Source: Muribaculum sp. (GTDB lineage Bacteria; Bacteroidota; Bacteroidia; Bacteroidales; Muribaculaceae). Taken from it: 35,717 nt of DNA. How positions within the stretch are numbered: position 1 is the first letter of the stretch; the number at the start of each line of letters is the position of its first letter. The stretch spans positions 1 through 35,717 of the forward strand of contig VSOZ01000027.1 of assembly GCA_009775095.1 (NCBI GenBank). Direction: 5' to 3'. The notes under the pieces are model-generated. The model saw nothing but the letters and a program-made list of their open reading frames with translations. It was not told the origin of the DNA and did not search any database. This document shows, piece after piece, positions 8,745-16,349 of the stretch. The position numbers and the translations under genes are program-made.

Positions 8745-10007
8745 ATGGAATTAAAGAGAGTTGTCGTAACCGGACTCGGCGCAATAACTCCGATAGGCAA
8801 TGATGTGGATACCACATGGAACAATGCCTTGAACGGGGTTAGTGGTGCCGCGCCCATTACGCATTTTGACGCCTCTAAATTCAAAACACAGTTTGCATGT
8901 GAGGTTAAGGGGTTTAATGCCGCCGATCATTTCGACCGCAAGAAGCTACGTCAGCTTGACCTTTATGCGCAATACGCTCTTGTTGCAGCCGAGCAGGCTG
9001 TCAAGGATGCCGATCTCGAAAACGAGAACATCAATAAGAATCGCGTAGGTGTTATCATCGCTGCCGGTATCGGTGGTCTTCATACATTTGAGGAAGAGGC
9101 CGGATACTATGCGATGCACGAAGACATGGGGCCGAAATATAATCCTTTCTTCATCCCCAAGATGATTGCTGACATCGCATCGGGCCATGTGTCCATGCAG
9201 TACGGCTACCACGGACCCAACTATGGTGTCGTGTCAGCTTGCGCATCATCAACCAATGCTCTCATAGACGCATTCAACCTTATCCGTCTCGGTAAGGCTG
9301 ACGCTATCGTTACCGGCGGTGCTGAAGCTGCTGTATATCCTGCAGGCGTAGGTGGTTTCAACTCAATGCATGCATTATCTACACGCAATGACAGCCCCGA
9401 GACCGCTTCGCGTCCTTTCAGCAAGTCGCGCGACGGTTTTGTTATCGGTGAGGGTTCGGCTGTGCTTGTTCTTGAAGAACTTGAGCACGCCAAAGCTCGC
9501 GGAGCGAAAATATATGCGGAAGTTGTCGGCGGCGGTATGTCGGCCGATGCTTACCATCTTACTGCCACACACCCCGAAGGCCTCGGAGCAAAGCTTGTGA
9601 TGCAGAACGCTCTTGAAGATGCTGGGATGAAGCCTGAGGATATTGACTACATCAATGTTCATGGTACTTCTACTCCTGTCGGCGACCTCTCTGAGGTTAA
9701 AGCAATAAAGGAGGTATTTGGCGACCATGCTTACAAGGTAAACATCAGCTCTACCAAGTCTATGACCGGCCATCTTCTCGGTGCCACCGGTGCGCTTGAA
9801 GCACTATTCTGTGTAAAAGCCGTGCAGAACGATATCGTTCCTCCGACAATCAACCATGATCCCGAGGATCAGGATGAGGAGATTGACTATAATCTTAACT
9901 TTACATTTGACAAGGCTCAGAAACGTACTGTAAATACCGCTCTTTCCAATACTTTCGGATTTGGCGGCCATAATGCCACTGTCATTTTAAAGAAGTACGT
10001 AGACTAA
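8745..10007 (+). CDS. fabF: Beta-ketoacyl-ACP synthase II
   Basis: The 420-residue condensing enzyme elongates acyl-ACP with malonyl-ACP. The Cys-His-His triad is visible: Cys166 in SACASSTNA, His306 in NVHGTSTP and His343 in MTGHLLGATGA. The length is normal for FabF (about 412-420). The C-terminus SNTFGFGGHNATVIL is canonical. It forms an operon with acpP and is followed by a good intrinsic terminator. Confidence 0.97.
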   Translation: MELKRVVVTGLGAITPIGNDVDTTWNNALNGVSGAAPITHFDASKFKTQFACEVKGFNAADHFDRKKLRQLDLYAQYALVAAEQAVKDADLENENINKNRVGVIIAAGIGGLHTFEEEAGYYAMHEDMGPKYNPFFIPKMIADIASGHVSMQYGYHGPNYGVVSACASSTNALIDAFNLIRLGKADAIVTGGAEAAVYPAGVGGFNSMHALSTRNDSPETASRPFSKSRDGFVIGEGSAVLVLEELEHAKARGAKIYAEVVGGGMSADAYHLTATHPEGLGAKLVMQNALEDAGMKPEDIDYINVHGTSTPVGDLSEVKAIKEVFGDHAYKVNISSTKSMTGHLLGATGALEALFCVKAVQNDIVPPTINHDPEDQDEEIDYNLNFTFDKAQKRTVNTALSNTFGFGGHNATVILKKYVD

Positions 10008-10037
10008 GAATTCTTCGATAGTAAATATCGTTATTAT

Positions 10038-10072
10038 AAGCGGGAGATGCCGAGCGGCACCTCCCGCTTTTT
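10038..10072 (+). terminator. Terminator of acpP-fabF
   Basis: The stem GCGGGAG/CTCCCGC, extended by an inner TGCC/GGCA stem, is followed by five T. It lies 31 nt after the fabF stop codon. Confidence 0.9.
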
Positions 10073-10164
10073 ATTATATATTAGATTGCATTTTTTAAAT
10101 ATGTTTTGAACCAAATGATGCTGTGTATTGTTATTAAAAGCGTGTAAAATAATCATTCCAGTCT

Positions 10165-10380
10165 ATGAGTAAATTTCTATTCGCCTTTGTCATTTTTATA
10201 TATCTAATACCCGGATGTATAGCCGTTATGGTTCATACCGGTACAATAAAATCAAATGATGGCGCTGTCTCAGTTATGCCGTTTGATGCTGATCTTACAG
10301 CCGATCTGATATTTCCTAAGATATCGGTTCCTGATTCTGTATCATATGAATTTATGTTGAATCGCATACCTGTTGACTGA
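10165..10380 (+). CDS. Small secreted hypothetical protein
   Basis: This is a 71-codon reading frame with a strongly hydrophobic N-terminus (residues 4-22, including FLFAFVIFIYLIPG), so it would be a small membrane or exported protein if translated. The rest is short and acidic-hydrophobic with no family I recognise. It sits alone between the fabF terminator and the OmpA-domain gene. No clear promoter box or ribosome site was found. It could be a real small protein or a chance frame. Confidence 0.4.
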   Translation: MSKFLFAFVIFIYLIPGCIAVMVHTGTIKSNDGAVSVMPFDADLTADLIFPKISVPDSVSYEFMLNRIPVD

Positions 10381-10514
10381 ATAATATATACCTTCCTGAC
10401 ATTCCTGACGATTATTCTGCATTCGGTCTATAGTATGACTCCTTGAAAGTCTTTTTAAACACTTGATAGGGGAGATGTGTTATTTCTTATATACTAACCA
10501 TAACACACAATACT

Positions 10515-11321
10515 ATGGCTAAAAATGATATGACACACAAAAAGCTTGCAGCCCATAAGCAACCTTTGGGTATTGGAGCTCATACCGAGCCTTTTGAGCT
10601 TCCGGCACATAAAACACCATTGATGGTAGGTGCACATGTTGAGGTCGCTGCCGTATCGGGAGCTGTCGCGCCTGCAGCCACGTCCATGAAATGGGGCGTT
10701 TTTGCAACTATATTGGGCCTTGCCCTTGTCGTTGCGGGTTTTCTCTTCTTTGCCAACCATGACCGGCTTAGTGACAAAATGCCGCCATTGGCAAGTGCTC
10801 ACTGGCAGAAAGCGGTGAAGGGCGCCGGTTATGATCTGGATCCTGCCGGCGGTATATCGGGCAGTACGCAGCTTGACGGTGAGGCTATAGAGCTGTATGA
10901 TTTGTCAGGCGGTAAAACATCAGAACCAACAACAGCCGATAATTCCGTTTCCGGAAAGGCGGATAACGATGGGCTTGCCGTAAGCGATAAAGGTATTTCA
11001 GCTGCCACCGGCGATGCCATTAATAAAGTTGTGTACCTGTTTGCTTATGACAGTTCCGGAGTACCTGAAAGCGCTACGCTCAACAAGGTGGCTGACAGGG
11101 CTGCTGCATCGGGTGAGAATGTGACCGTGAAAGCATACACCGATGCTACAGGCAATGCCGATTACAACCGTAAGTTAAGCGATCGCCGGGCTAAAGCGGT
11201 GGGCGATTATCTAATAGCTCACGGGGTTCCTGCCTCAAACGTGAATACAATGGGGATGGGACCTACCAAAGCGTTTTCTGATAACGCTCATGATCGTCGG
11301 GCCGAGATAACATTTAACTGA
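10515..11321 (+). CDS. One-TM protein with C-terminal OmpA domain
   Basis: The 268-residue protein has a hydrophilic N-terminus of about 57 residues, one membrane helix (about 60-80, WGVFATILGLALVVAGFLFF), a Ser/Thr/Gly-rich linker and a C-terminal OmpA-family peptidoglycan-binding domain (about 165-268). In that domain the conserved YTDATGNADYNRKLSDRRA matches the family pattern, and DRRAEITF closes it. It probably sits in the inner membrane with the OmpA domain in the periplasm, tethering the membrane to the wall. The N-terminus carries two copies of AHKxPLxxGAHxE (13-25 and 31-43), which I do not recognise. It stands alone, with a bidirectional terminator after it. Confidence 0.85.
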   Translation: MAKNDMTHKKLAAHKQPLGIGAHTEPFELPAHKTPLMVGAHVEVAAVSGAVAPAATSMKWGVFATILGLALVVAGFLFFANHDRLSDKMPPLASAHWQKAVKGAGYDLDPAGGISGSTQLDGEAIELYDLSGGKTSEPTTADNSVSGKADNDGLAVSDKGISAATGDAINKVVYLFAYDSSGVPESATLNKVADRAAASGENVTVKAYTDATGNADYNRKLSDRRAKAVGDYLIAHGVPASNVNTMGMGPTKAFSDNAHDRRAEITFN

Positions 11322-11343
11322 TACTTCTTCTTTAATAATACAG

Positions 11344-11374
11344 ATTGGGTCACTTCTTTGTGAAGTGGCCCAAT
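11344..11374. terminator. Bidirectional terminator, OmpA-domain gene / ThiF-like gene
   Basis: A 12-bp stem plus one G-T wobble pair (ATTGGG, CACTTC and partners) encloses a 5-nt loop between two convergent genes. T-rich or A-rich flanks on either side let it work in both directions. Confidence 0.85.
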
Positions 11375-11377
11375 TTG

Positions 11378-12130
11378 TTATTTTGTGCTGCGACATCCTA
11401 TGCAGTCCGGATTGTGATTGAATTTTATTATGCTGAAATTCATGGTCCGTATATCAAATTTCAATAGCCGACCGGTAAGTGGTTCACCGACGCCGGTTAT
11501 ATATTTTAGCGCTTCTGCGGCCTGTATGGTGCCGAGTATACCCGGCACGGTTCCGAGTACACCTGACGAAGCGCTTGGCGGAATCTCCTTTACCGGTGTG
11601 TTTACCCCGAAAAGACATCGGTAGCACGGATGTCCCGGAACGTAAGTGAATGTATATCCGTCGTACTCTTTTATGGCTCCGTGTGAAAACGCTATGCCGG
11701 CTTTGACGCAGACGTCGTTTATCAGATATTTTGTCTGTGACGAGTCGGTGGCATCAATAATGAAGTCATAGTGGCTTATTATGTCATACGCGTTTGTTTC
11801 GGTCAGAAGTTCATCATACAATTCTGTTTTTACATCGGGATTGAGTCGTGCTATTGCTTCTGCTGCCGATTCTGCTTTGGGTTTCCCCAATGTTTCGGTA
11901 GAATGGATGACTTGGCGCTGAAGATTGCTTATGTCTACTTTATCACCGTCAATCAGGCCAAGCGTGCCTACGCCGGCTGCGGCGAGATATAGTGCCGCAG
12001 GTGAGCCGAGGCCGCCGAGGCCCACGATAAGTACGCGGGCCTCGGATATAAGCCTTTGACCTTCATCTCCGATTTCAGTAAGCATCATATGACGGGAATA
12101 CCGTCCATTCATGTTTGAGGTGGATTCCAT
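11378..12130 (-). CDS. ThiF/MoeB/HesA-family E1-like adenylyltransferase
   Basis: This roughly 250-residue protein belongs to the E1-like family that adenylates the C-terminal Gly-Gly of a ubiquitin-fold sulfur carrier. The nucleotide loop is GLGGLGS at 37-43, with DGDKVDISNLQRQ and DATDSSQTKYLIND following. Two CxxC pairs (169-172 and 243-246) would bind zinc. The start at 12130 (MESTSN) avoids a long overlap with metY; a frame start at 12190 would overlap metY by 47 nt, and MNGRYSRH at 12112 is also possible. At the position where E. coli ThiF has Cys184, this protein has Ser186 (PPSASSGV). It follows metY by 13 nt, so the two are likely co-transcribed, which suggests a role in supplying sulfur to MetY. 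Confidence 0.88.
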   Translation of the reverse strand: MESTSNMNGRYSRHMMLTEIGDEGQRLISEARVLIVGLGGLGSPAALYLAAAGVGTLGLIDGDKVDISNLQRQVIHSTETLGKPKAESAAEAIARLNPDVKTELYDELLTETNAYDIISHYDFIIDATDSSQTKYLINDVCVKAGIAFSHGAIKEYDGYTFTYVPGHPCYRCLFGVNTPVKEIPPSASSGVLGTVPGILGTIQAAEALKYITGVGEPLTGRLLKFDIRTMNFSIIKFNHNPDCIGCRSTK

Positions 12131-12143
12131 ACTGTATGTATTG

Positions 12144-13430
12144 TTATATTGAATCAAATGCTTGAGACAGGTCGGCCAGTATATCGTCAATATGTTCGGT
12201 GCCTATGGATAACCTTACAGATCCGGGCAATATACCTTGTTCTGCTTTCTGTTCTTCGCTAAGCTGAGAATGTGTGGTCGAGGCCGGATGTATGGCGAGT
12301 GATTTTACATCCGCTACATTGGCAAGCAAGGAGAATATTTTGAGGGAATCAATGAATTTATGTGCGGCGTCTTTACCGCCTTTGATCTCAAATGTAAATA
12401 TTGAGCCTGCCCCATGCGGGAAGAAGCGTTTGTAGAGCGCATGGTCGGGATGTGATGGTAAAGCCGGATGGTTGACATGCTGTACTTTTGTATGAGAGTT
12501 TAGAAATTCGACTACTTTAAGAGCATTGTATACATGCCGCTCGACACGTAAAGACAGTGTCTCAATGCCTTGTAACAGTATAAAAGCATTGAATGGACTT
12601 ATTGTGGCACCGGTGTCTCGCAGCAATACAGCGCGAATACGGGTCACATAGGCTGCGCGTCCTGCAATATCGGCAAAGACAGCTCCATGATATGATTGAT
12701 CCGGTTCTGTAAGCTGAGGAAACTTGCCTGACTTTTTCCAGTCAAAATTCCCGCCGTCTATAATGACTCCGCCGAGTGATGTACCATGACCACCGAGAAA
12801 TTTTGTTGCCGAGTGTACTACTATATCGGCTCCATGTTCAATTGGTCGAAACAGAAATGGTGTAGCGAAAGTATTGTCGATTACCAACGGTATGCCGGCT
12901 TTGTGGGCTATATCGGCAAGTAGGTCGATATCTATGACATTGGAATTCGGATTGCCGAGGGTTTCGACAAATATGGCCTTTGTTTCGGGGCGTATGGCCC
13001 GTGTGAAATTGTCAATATCCGCCGGGTCGACGAATGTTGATGTGACGCCGTAATCGGCAAGTGTATGCTCGATCAGATTATAGCTGCCCCCATATATGGT
13101 GCGGGCCGATACAATATGGTCGCCCGACCGTACGAGATTTAACAATGCATATGTTATAGCTGCCGCACCTGATGCTACAGCCAACGCCGCTACGCCTCCT
13201 TCAAGTGCCGCCACACGCTCTTCAAACGCATTTTGTGTCGGATTGGTCAGACGCCCGTATATGTTTCCCGGATCCTGTAGCCCGAAACGAGCTTCGGCAT
13301 GAGCGGAGTTTGCAAACACGTACGATGTTGTCTGATATATCGGTACTGCTCGTGCTCCTGTAGCAGGATCGGGATTTTCTTGACCGGCATGGAGCTGAAT
13401 GGTTTCGAAGTGTAATTTTTTGTCTGCCAT
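12144..13430 (-). CDS. metY: O-acetylhomoserine sulfhydrylase (MetY type)
   Basis: This 428-residue PLP enzyme of the Cys/Met metabolism family makes homocysteine from an O-acylhomoserine and sulfide. The PLP lysine is Lys210 in HSATKFLGGHG. IYGRLTNPTQNAFEERVAALEGG and NPNSNVIDI are further family signatures. The length (about 425-430) fits MetY rather than the shorter MetB/MetC/MetZ types. It is divergent from an Lrp-type regulator and followed by a ThiF-like gene, forming a small methionine cluster. Confidence 0.93.
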   Translation of the reverse strand: MADKKLHFETIQLHAGQENPDPATGARAVPIYQTTSYVFANSAHAEARFGLQDPGNIYGRLTNPTQNAFEERVAALEGGVAALAVASGAAAITYALLNLVRSGDHIVSARTIYGGSYNLIEHTLADYGVTSTFVDPADIDNFTRAIRPETKAIFVETLGNPNSNVIDIDLLADIAHKAGIPLVIDNTFATPFLFRPIEHGADIVVHSATKFLGGHGTSLGGVIIDGGNFDWKKSGKFPQLTEPDQSYHGAVFADIAGRAAYVTRIRAVLLRDTGATISPFNAFILLQGIETLSLRVERHVYNALKVVEFLNSHTKVQHVNHPALPSHPDHALYKRFFPHGAGSIFTFEIKGGKDAAHKFIDSLKIFSLLANVADVKSLAIHPASTTHSQLSEEQKAEQGILPGSVRLSIGTEHIDDILADLSQAFDSI

Positions 13431-13461
13431 AATTGATGTTGTTAAGAATAATTATTTTTGA

Positions 13462-13492
13462 CAAAGTTAGCTGTTGTAGATGTATTATCCAA
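13462..13492 (-). promoter_or_regulatory. metY promoter
   Basis: Read on the minus strand: TTGG (13489-13492), a 19-bp spacer and TAACTTTG (13462-13469). The -7 box matches TAnnTTTG exactly and the -33 has one mismatch. It starts about 25-30 nt upstream of metY and overlaps the left arm of the inverted repeat at 13487-13512. Confidence 0.65.
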
Positions 13493-13512
13493 TATATTTG
13501 CTTAATTTGGAT
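13487..13512. promoter_or_regulatory. Candidate Lrp/AsnC operator between metY and regulator
   Basis: ATCCAA (13487-13492) and TTGGAT (13507-13512) form an inverted repeat with a 14-bp AT-rich spacer. The left arm covers the metY -33 and the spacer contains the regulator's -33, so a bound dimer could control both directions. Binding is inferred from position only. Confidence 0.4.
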
Positions 13513-13528
13513 TATTATTCTATATTTG
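13497..13528 (+). promoter_or_regulatory. Promoter of the Lrp/AsnC regulator
   Basis: TTTG (13497-13500), a 20-bp spacer and TATATTTG (13521-13528) match the Bacteroidota consensus in both elements. The start codon lies 49 nt after the -7 box. Confidence 0.75.
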
Positions 13529-13577
13529 TGCTTGTGTTGGAATATATATCTGATATAACCCGTAAAAAGACATATTT

Positions 13578-14087
13578 ATGGAAAAAAATTCTACGGCTGT
13601 TTCCCGATTGGACGGTATTGACATTGCTATATTGCGAGAGTTACAGAATAATTGCCGTCTTACTGTCAAAGAGCTCGCCTCGATAGTGAATCTTTCGCCT
13701 ACACCGGTTTTTGAAAGGCTCAGGCGTCTTGACCAGACAGGATATATACTGCGTTACGTAGCCGTACTTGATGCAGATAAACTTAACTGCGGCCTGATTG
13801 TATTCTGCAATGTGAAGATGCAGCGTATAAATCGCGACATCGCCGAGATGTTTGTAGCACGCATATCTGAAATTCCGGAAGTGACCGAATGCTACAATAT
13901 ATCGGGCGCTTTTGATTTTATGCTTAAGATTTATGTATCGGATATGCGTTCTTATCAGGAGTTTGTGCTTAATGTACTCGGTACTATCGATTCGATAGCT
14001 TCAATCGAGAGTACTTTTGTTATGGCCAAACTGAAAGATACATGTGGCATACCTTTGTCCCGGACCTGTCACCGTGAAATAAGTTGA
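13578..14087 (+). CDS. Lrp/AsnC-family transcriptional regulator
   Basis: The 169-residue protein has an N-terminal winged HTH (about 14-60, LDGIDIAILRELQNNCRLTV then LASIVNLSPTPVFERLRRL) and a C-terminal RAM/AsnC effector domain (about 75-160), in which the EVTECYNISGAFDFMLKI segment is typical. Such proteins bind an amino acid and act as dimers or octamers. Its divergent position next to metY points to control of methionine synthesis, probably sensing methionine or a related amino acid. That is inference from context. Confidence 0.92.
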   Translation: MEKNSTAVSRLDGIDIAILRELQNNCRLTVKELASIVNLSPTPVFERLRRLDQTGYILRYVAVLDADKLNCGLIVFCNVKMQRINRDIAEMFVARISEIPEVTECYNISGAFDFMLKIYVSDMRSYQEFVLNVLGTIDSIASIESTFVMAKLKDTCGIPLSRTCHREIS

Positions 14088-14100
14088 TCTACATAAAAGC

Positions 14101-14132
14101 AAGAGGCCGTGACACTGCATGTACGGCCTCTT
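14101..14132. terminator. Bidirectional terminator, regulator / M3 peptidase
   Basis: A perfect 10-bp stem (AAGAGGCCGT with ACGGCCTCTT) and a 12-nt loop lie between the two convergent genes. Confidence 0.85.
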
Positions 14133-14152
14133 CGTTAGTTGGATTCTGCTTT

Positions 14153-16327
14153 TTATTTTCCTTCGGGAGTGTTGATGTTGCCCGGTTTTGCCGGCTCATT
14201 TATAAGACCGCGGTTGCGCAGAAGTGCTTCGGGAGTCGGTTTCTTGCCGCGGAACTTGATATAAAGCTCCATCGGGTCATCACTGCCTCCGGCCTCAAGT
14301 ACATTTTCCTTGAAAGCTTTGGCTGTTGCGGGGTCAAATATGCCTTTCTCCTTGAATAATTCGAAGCCGTCCGTATCAAGTACTTCCGCCCACAGATAGG
14401 TATAATAACCTGAAGCATATCCGTCGCTTCCGAATATGTGCTTGAAGTAGGGACTGCGGTAGCGGTACTGAACCTCTTTAGGCATATTCAGCTTATCGGC
14501 TACAGCTTTCTCGAAGCCTACTATATCGACATTCTCGGTGTCAGTGAGCTTACCCCATTGCAGGTCGAGCAGTGCGGCTCCGGCAAGTTCGGTGGTGGTG
14601 AACCCTTGATTGTGGGTCGATGCGGCCTGAAGTTTGTTTATAAGGGCGTCGGGTATCGTTTCGCCGGTCTTATAGTGCTTGGCAAACATCTTGAGCATTT
14701 CCGGCTCCATGGCCCAATGTTCATGTATCTGCGAGGGTAACTCTACAAAGTCACGGTCAACATTGGTGCCGGCCTGACTTTTATATTTGGCCCGCGACAA
14801 CATGCCGTGAAGACCGTGGCCGAATTCATGGAACATTGTCTCCACCTCATCAAGAGTCAGCAGCGAAGGGGTATCGGCAGTGGCAGGAGTGAAATTGCAT
14901 ACATTGAATATGATAGGACGCTCGACTTTGTCACCGTCAACAAACGAGCCTTTGAATTCGCTCATCCATGCGCCTTGACGCTTGCTTGAACGTGTGAAGT
15001 AGTCGGTCATAAATACAGCCACATGCTTACCTTCGGCATCCTTTACGTCATAGACGGTGACTTCGGGGTAGTACTTGGGTGCGTCGGGCATTTCGGTAAA
15101 TGTCACTCCATACAGGCGGTGTGCCATCTCAAAGATACCTTTACGTACATTGTCTATATGGAAGTACTGGCGTACTTCGTCTTCGTCAAGATTGTATTTG
15201 TCTTTGCGAACCTTTTCAGCATAGTAGTAATAATCCCACGGTTCGATAGTGAACTTGTTGTCCTCTTTGTTGCTGAGCGCCTGCATTTCGGCTACCTCTT
15301 CGCTGACACGGGCTATGGCCGGCTTCCATATCTGCATGAGGAGCTCCTCGGCGTTGGCTACTGTCTTGGCCATGACGTTGGCGGTCATGTAGTCGGCATA
15401 TGTATCATAGCCGAGCAGTTTGGCTTTGCGGGCGCGTACTTTCAGTATCTCGGCTATTACTGGGTAGTTGTTGTACTCGCCTGACGATGCGAGGGTAGTG
15501 TAGCCTTTGTACATCTTTTCACGCAGGTCGCGGTTGTCAGCATACTGAAGAAGCGGCAAACGGCTCGGCGCATGCAGTGTAAATACCCATTTGCCTTCAA
15601 GACCGCGTTTGGCTGCCTCTTCGGCTGCTACGGCTATGCTTGTGGCGGGAAGACCGCTTAATTCATCCTTGTTTTCTACTACGATTGAAAATGCGTTGGT
15701 TGCCGAGAGCAGATTCTTGTTGAATTTAAGATACAGGTCGGCGAGTTTGCCGTTAAGCTCTTTGAGCTCTGACTTCTTGGTGTCGTCGAGCAGGGCACCG
15801 TTTCGTACCATGCTTTCGTAAGACTTCTCTATAAGCAGACGCTGGGCTTTGGTGTAGTCCATCTTGTCGCGGTTGTCATAAAGTACTTTGATGCGTTCAA
15901 AGAGTTTGGGATTCATCGCTATCTCGTCGCTGTGTTTCGATACCAACGGATAGAACTCTTCGCCAATGGCATTCATTTCGGGCGACGAGTTTGACTCGTC
16001 AAGGTTGAAGAATACTGCACATACTTTATCGAGAATCGGGCCGCTGTGGTCGAGAGCGATGATGGTGTTCTCGAGGGTCGGCGCTTCCGTATTGCCGGCA
16101 ATGGCTTCTACGGCTCTCTTCTGTTGCTCTATACCGGCTTTCAGCGCAGGCATGTAGTCGGCATAGGTGATTTTGTCAAACGGCGGTATGTCATAGGGTG
16201 TGTCATACTCGCTCAGGAACGGATTTTTTTGTTTGTCCATTGCGTTGGTGATGATTGCCGTGGCGGCCGAAACTCCTGTTATCAGCAGTGCCGAGGCAAG
16301 GATTAATTTTAGTTTTTTCATCTGCAA
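14153..16327 (-). CDS. dcp: M3 family peptidyl-dipeptidase (Dcp type)
   Basis: The 724-residue zinc metallopeptidase probably releases dipeptides from peptide C-termini. The active site is MFHEFGHGLHGML, with zinc ligands His500 and His504 and catalytic Glu501 in this numbering. A signal peptide (about 1-29, LKLILASALLITGVSAATA) suggests periplasmic or membrane-attached action. The second Met at residue 3 (16321) gives the more usual MKKLK start; both are possible. The length and N-terminal NPFLSEYDTPYDIPPF are typical of the Bacteroidota Dcp group. It is the last gene of a same-strand run, 22 nt after the EEP-family gene. Confidence 0.93.
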   Translation of the reverse strand: MQMKKLKLILASALLITGVSAATAIITNAMDKQKNPFLSEYDTPYDIPPFDKITYADYMPALKAGIEQQKRAVEAIAGNTEAPTLENTIIALDHSGPILDKVCAVFFNLDESNSSPEMNAIGEEFYPLVSKHSDEIAMNPKLFERIKVLYDNRDKMDYTKAQRLLIEKSYESMVRNGALLDDTKKSELKELNGKLADLYLKFNKNLLSATNAFSIVVENKDELSGLPATSIAVAAEEAAKRGLEGKWVFTLHAPSRLPLLQYADNRDLREKMYKGYTTLASSGEYNNYPVIAEILKVRARKAKLLGYDTYADYMTANVMAKTVANAEELLMQIWKPAIARVSEEVAEMQALSNKEDNKFTIEPWDYYYYAEKVRKDKYNLDEDEVRQYFHIDNVRKGIFEMAHRLYGVTFTEMPDAPKYYPEVTVYDVKDAEGKHVAVFMTDYFTRSSKRQGAWMSEFKGSFVDGDKVERPIIFNVCNFTPATADTPSLLTLDEVETMFHEFGHGLHGMLSRAKYKSQAGTNVDRDFVELPSQIHEHWAMEPEMLKMFAKHYKTGETIPDALINKLQAASTHNQGFTTTELAGAALLDLQWGKLTDTENVDIVGFEKAVADKLNMPKEVQYRYRSPYFKHIFGSDGYASGYYTYLWAEVLDTDGFELFKEKGIFDPATAKAFKENVLEAGGSDDPMELYIKFRGKKPTPEALLRNRGLINEPAKPGNINTPEGK

Positions 16328-16349
16328 AAAAGTATAAGAAATTGGTTGT

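Noticed and set aside
12131..12190. Longer start for the ThiF-like protein
   Set aside because: It would overlap metY by 47 nt and add residues unlike the family's N-terminus.
14084..14359. 91-codon frame after the Lrp-type regulator
   Set aside because: It passes through the bidirectional terminator and lies antisense to the M3 peptidase gene.
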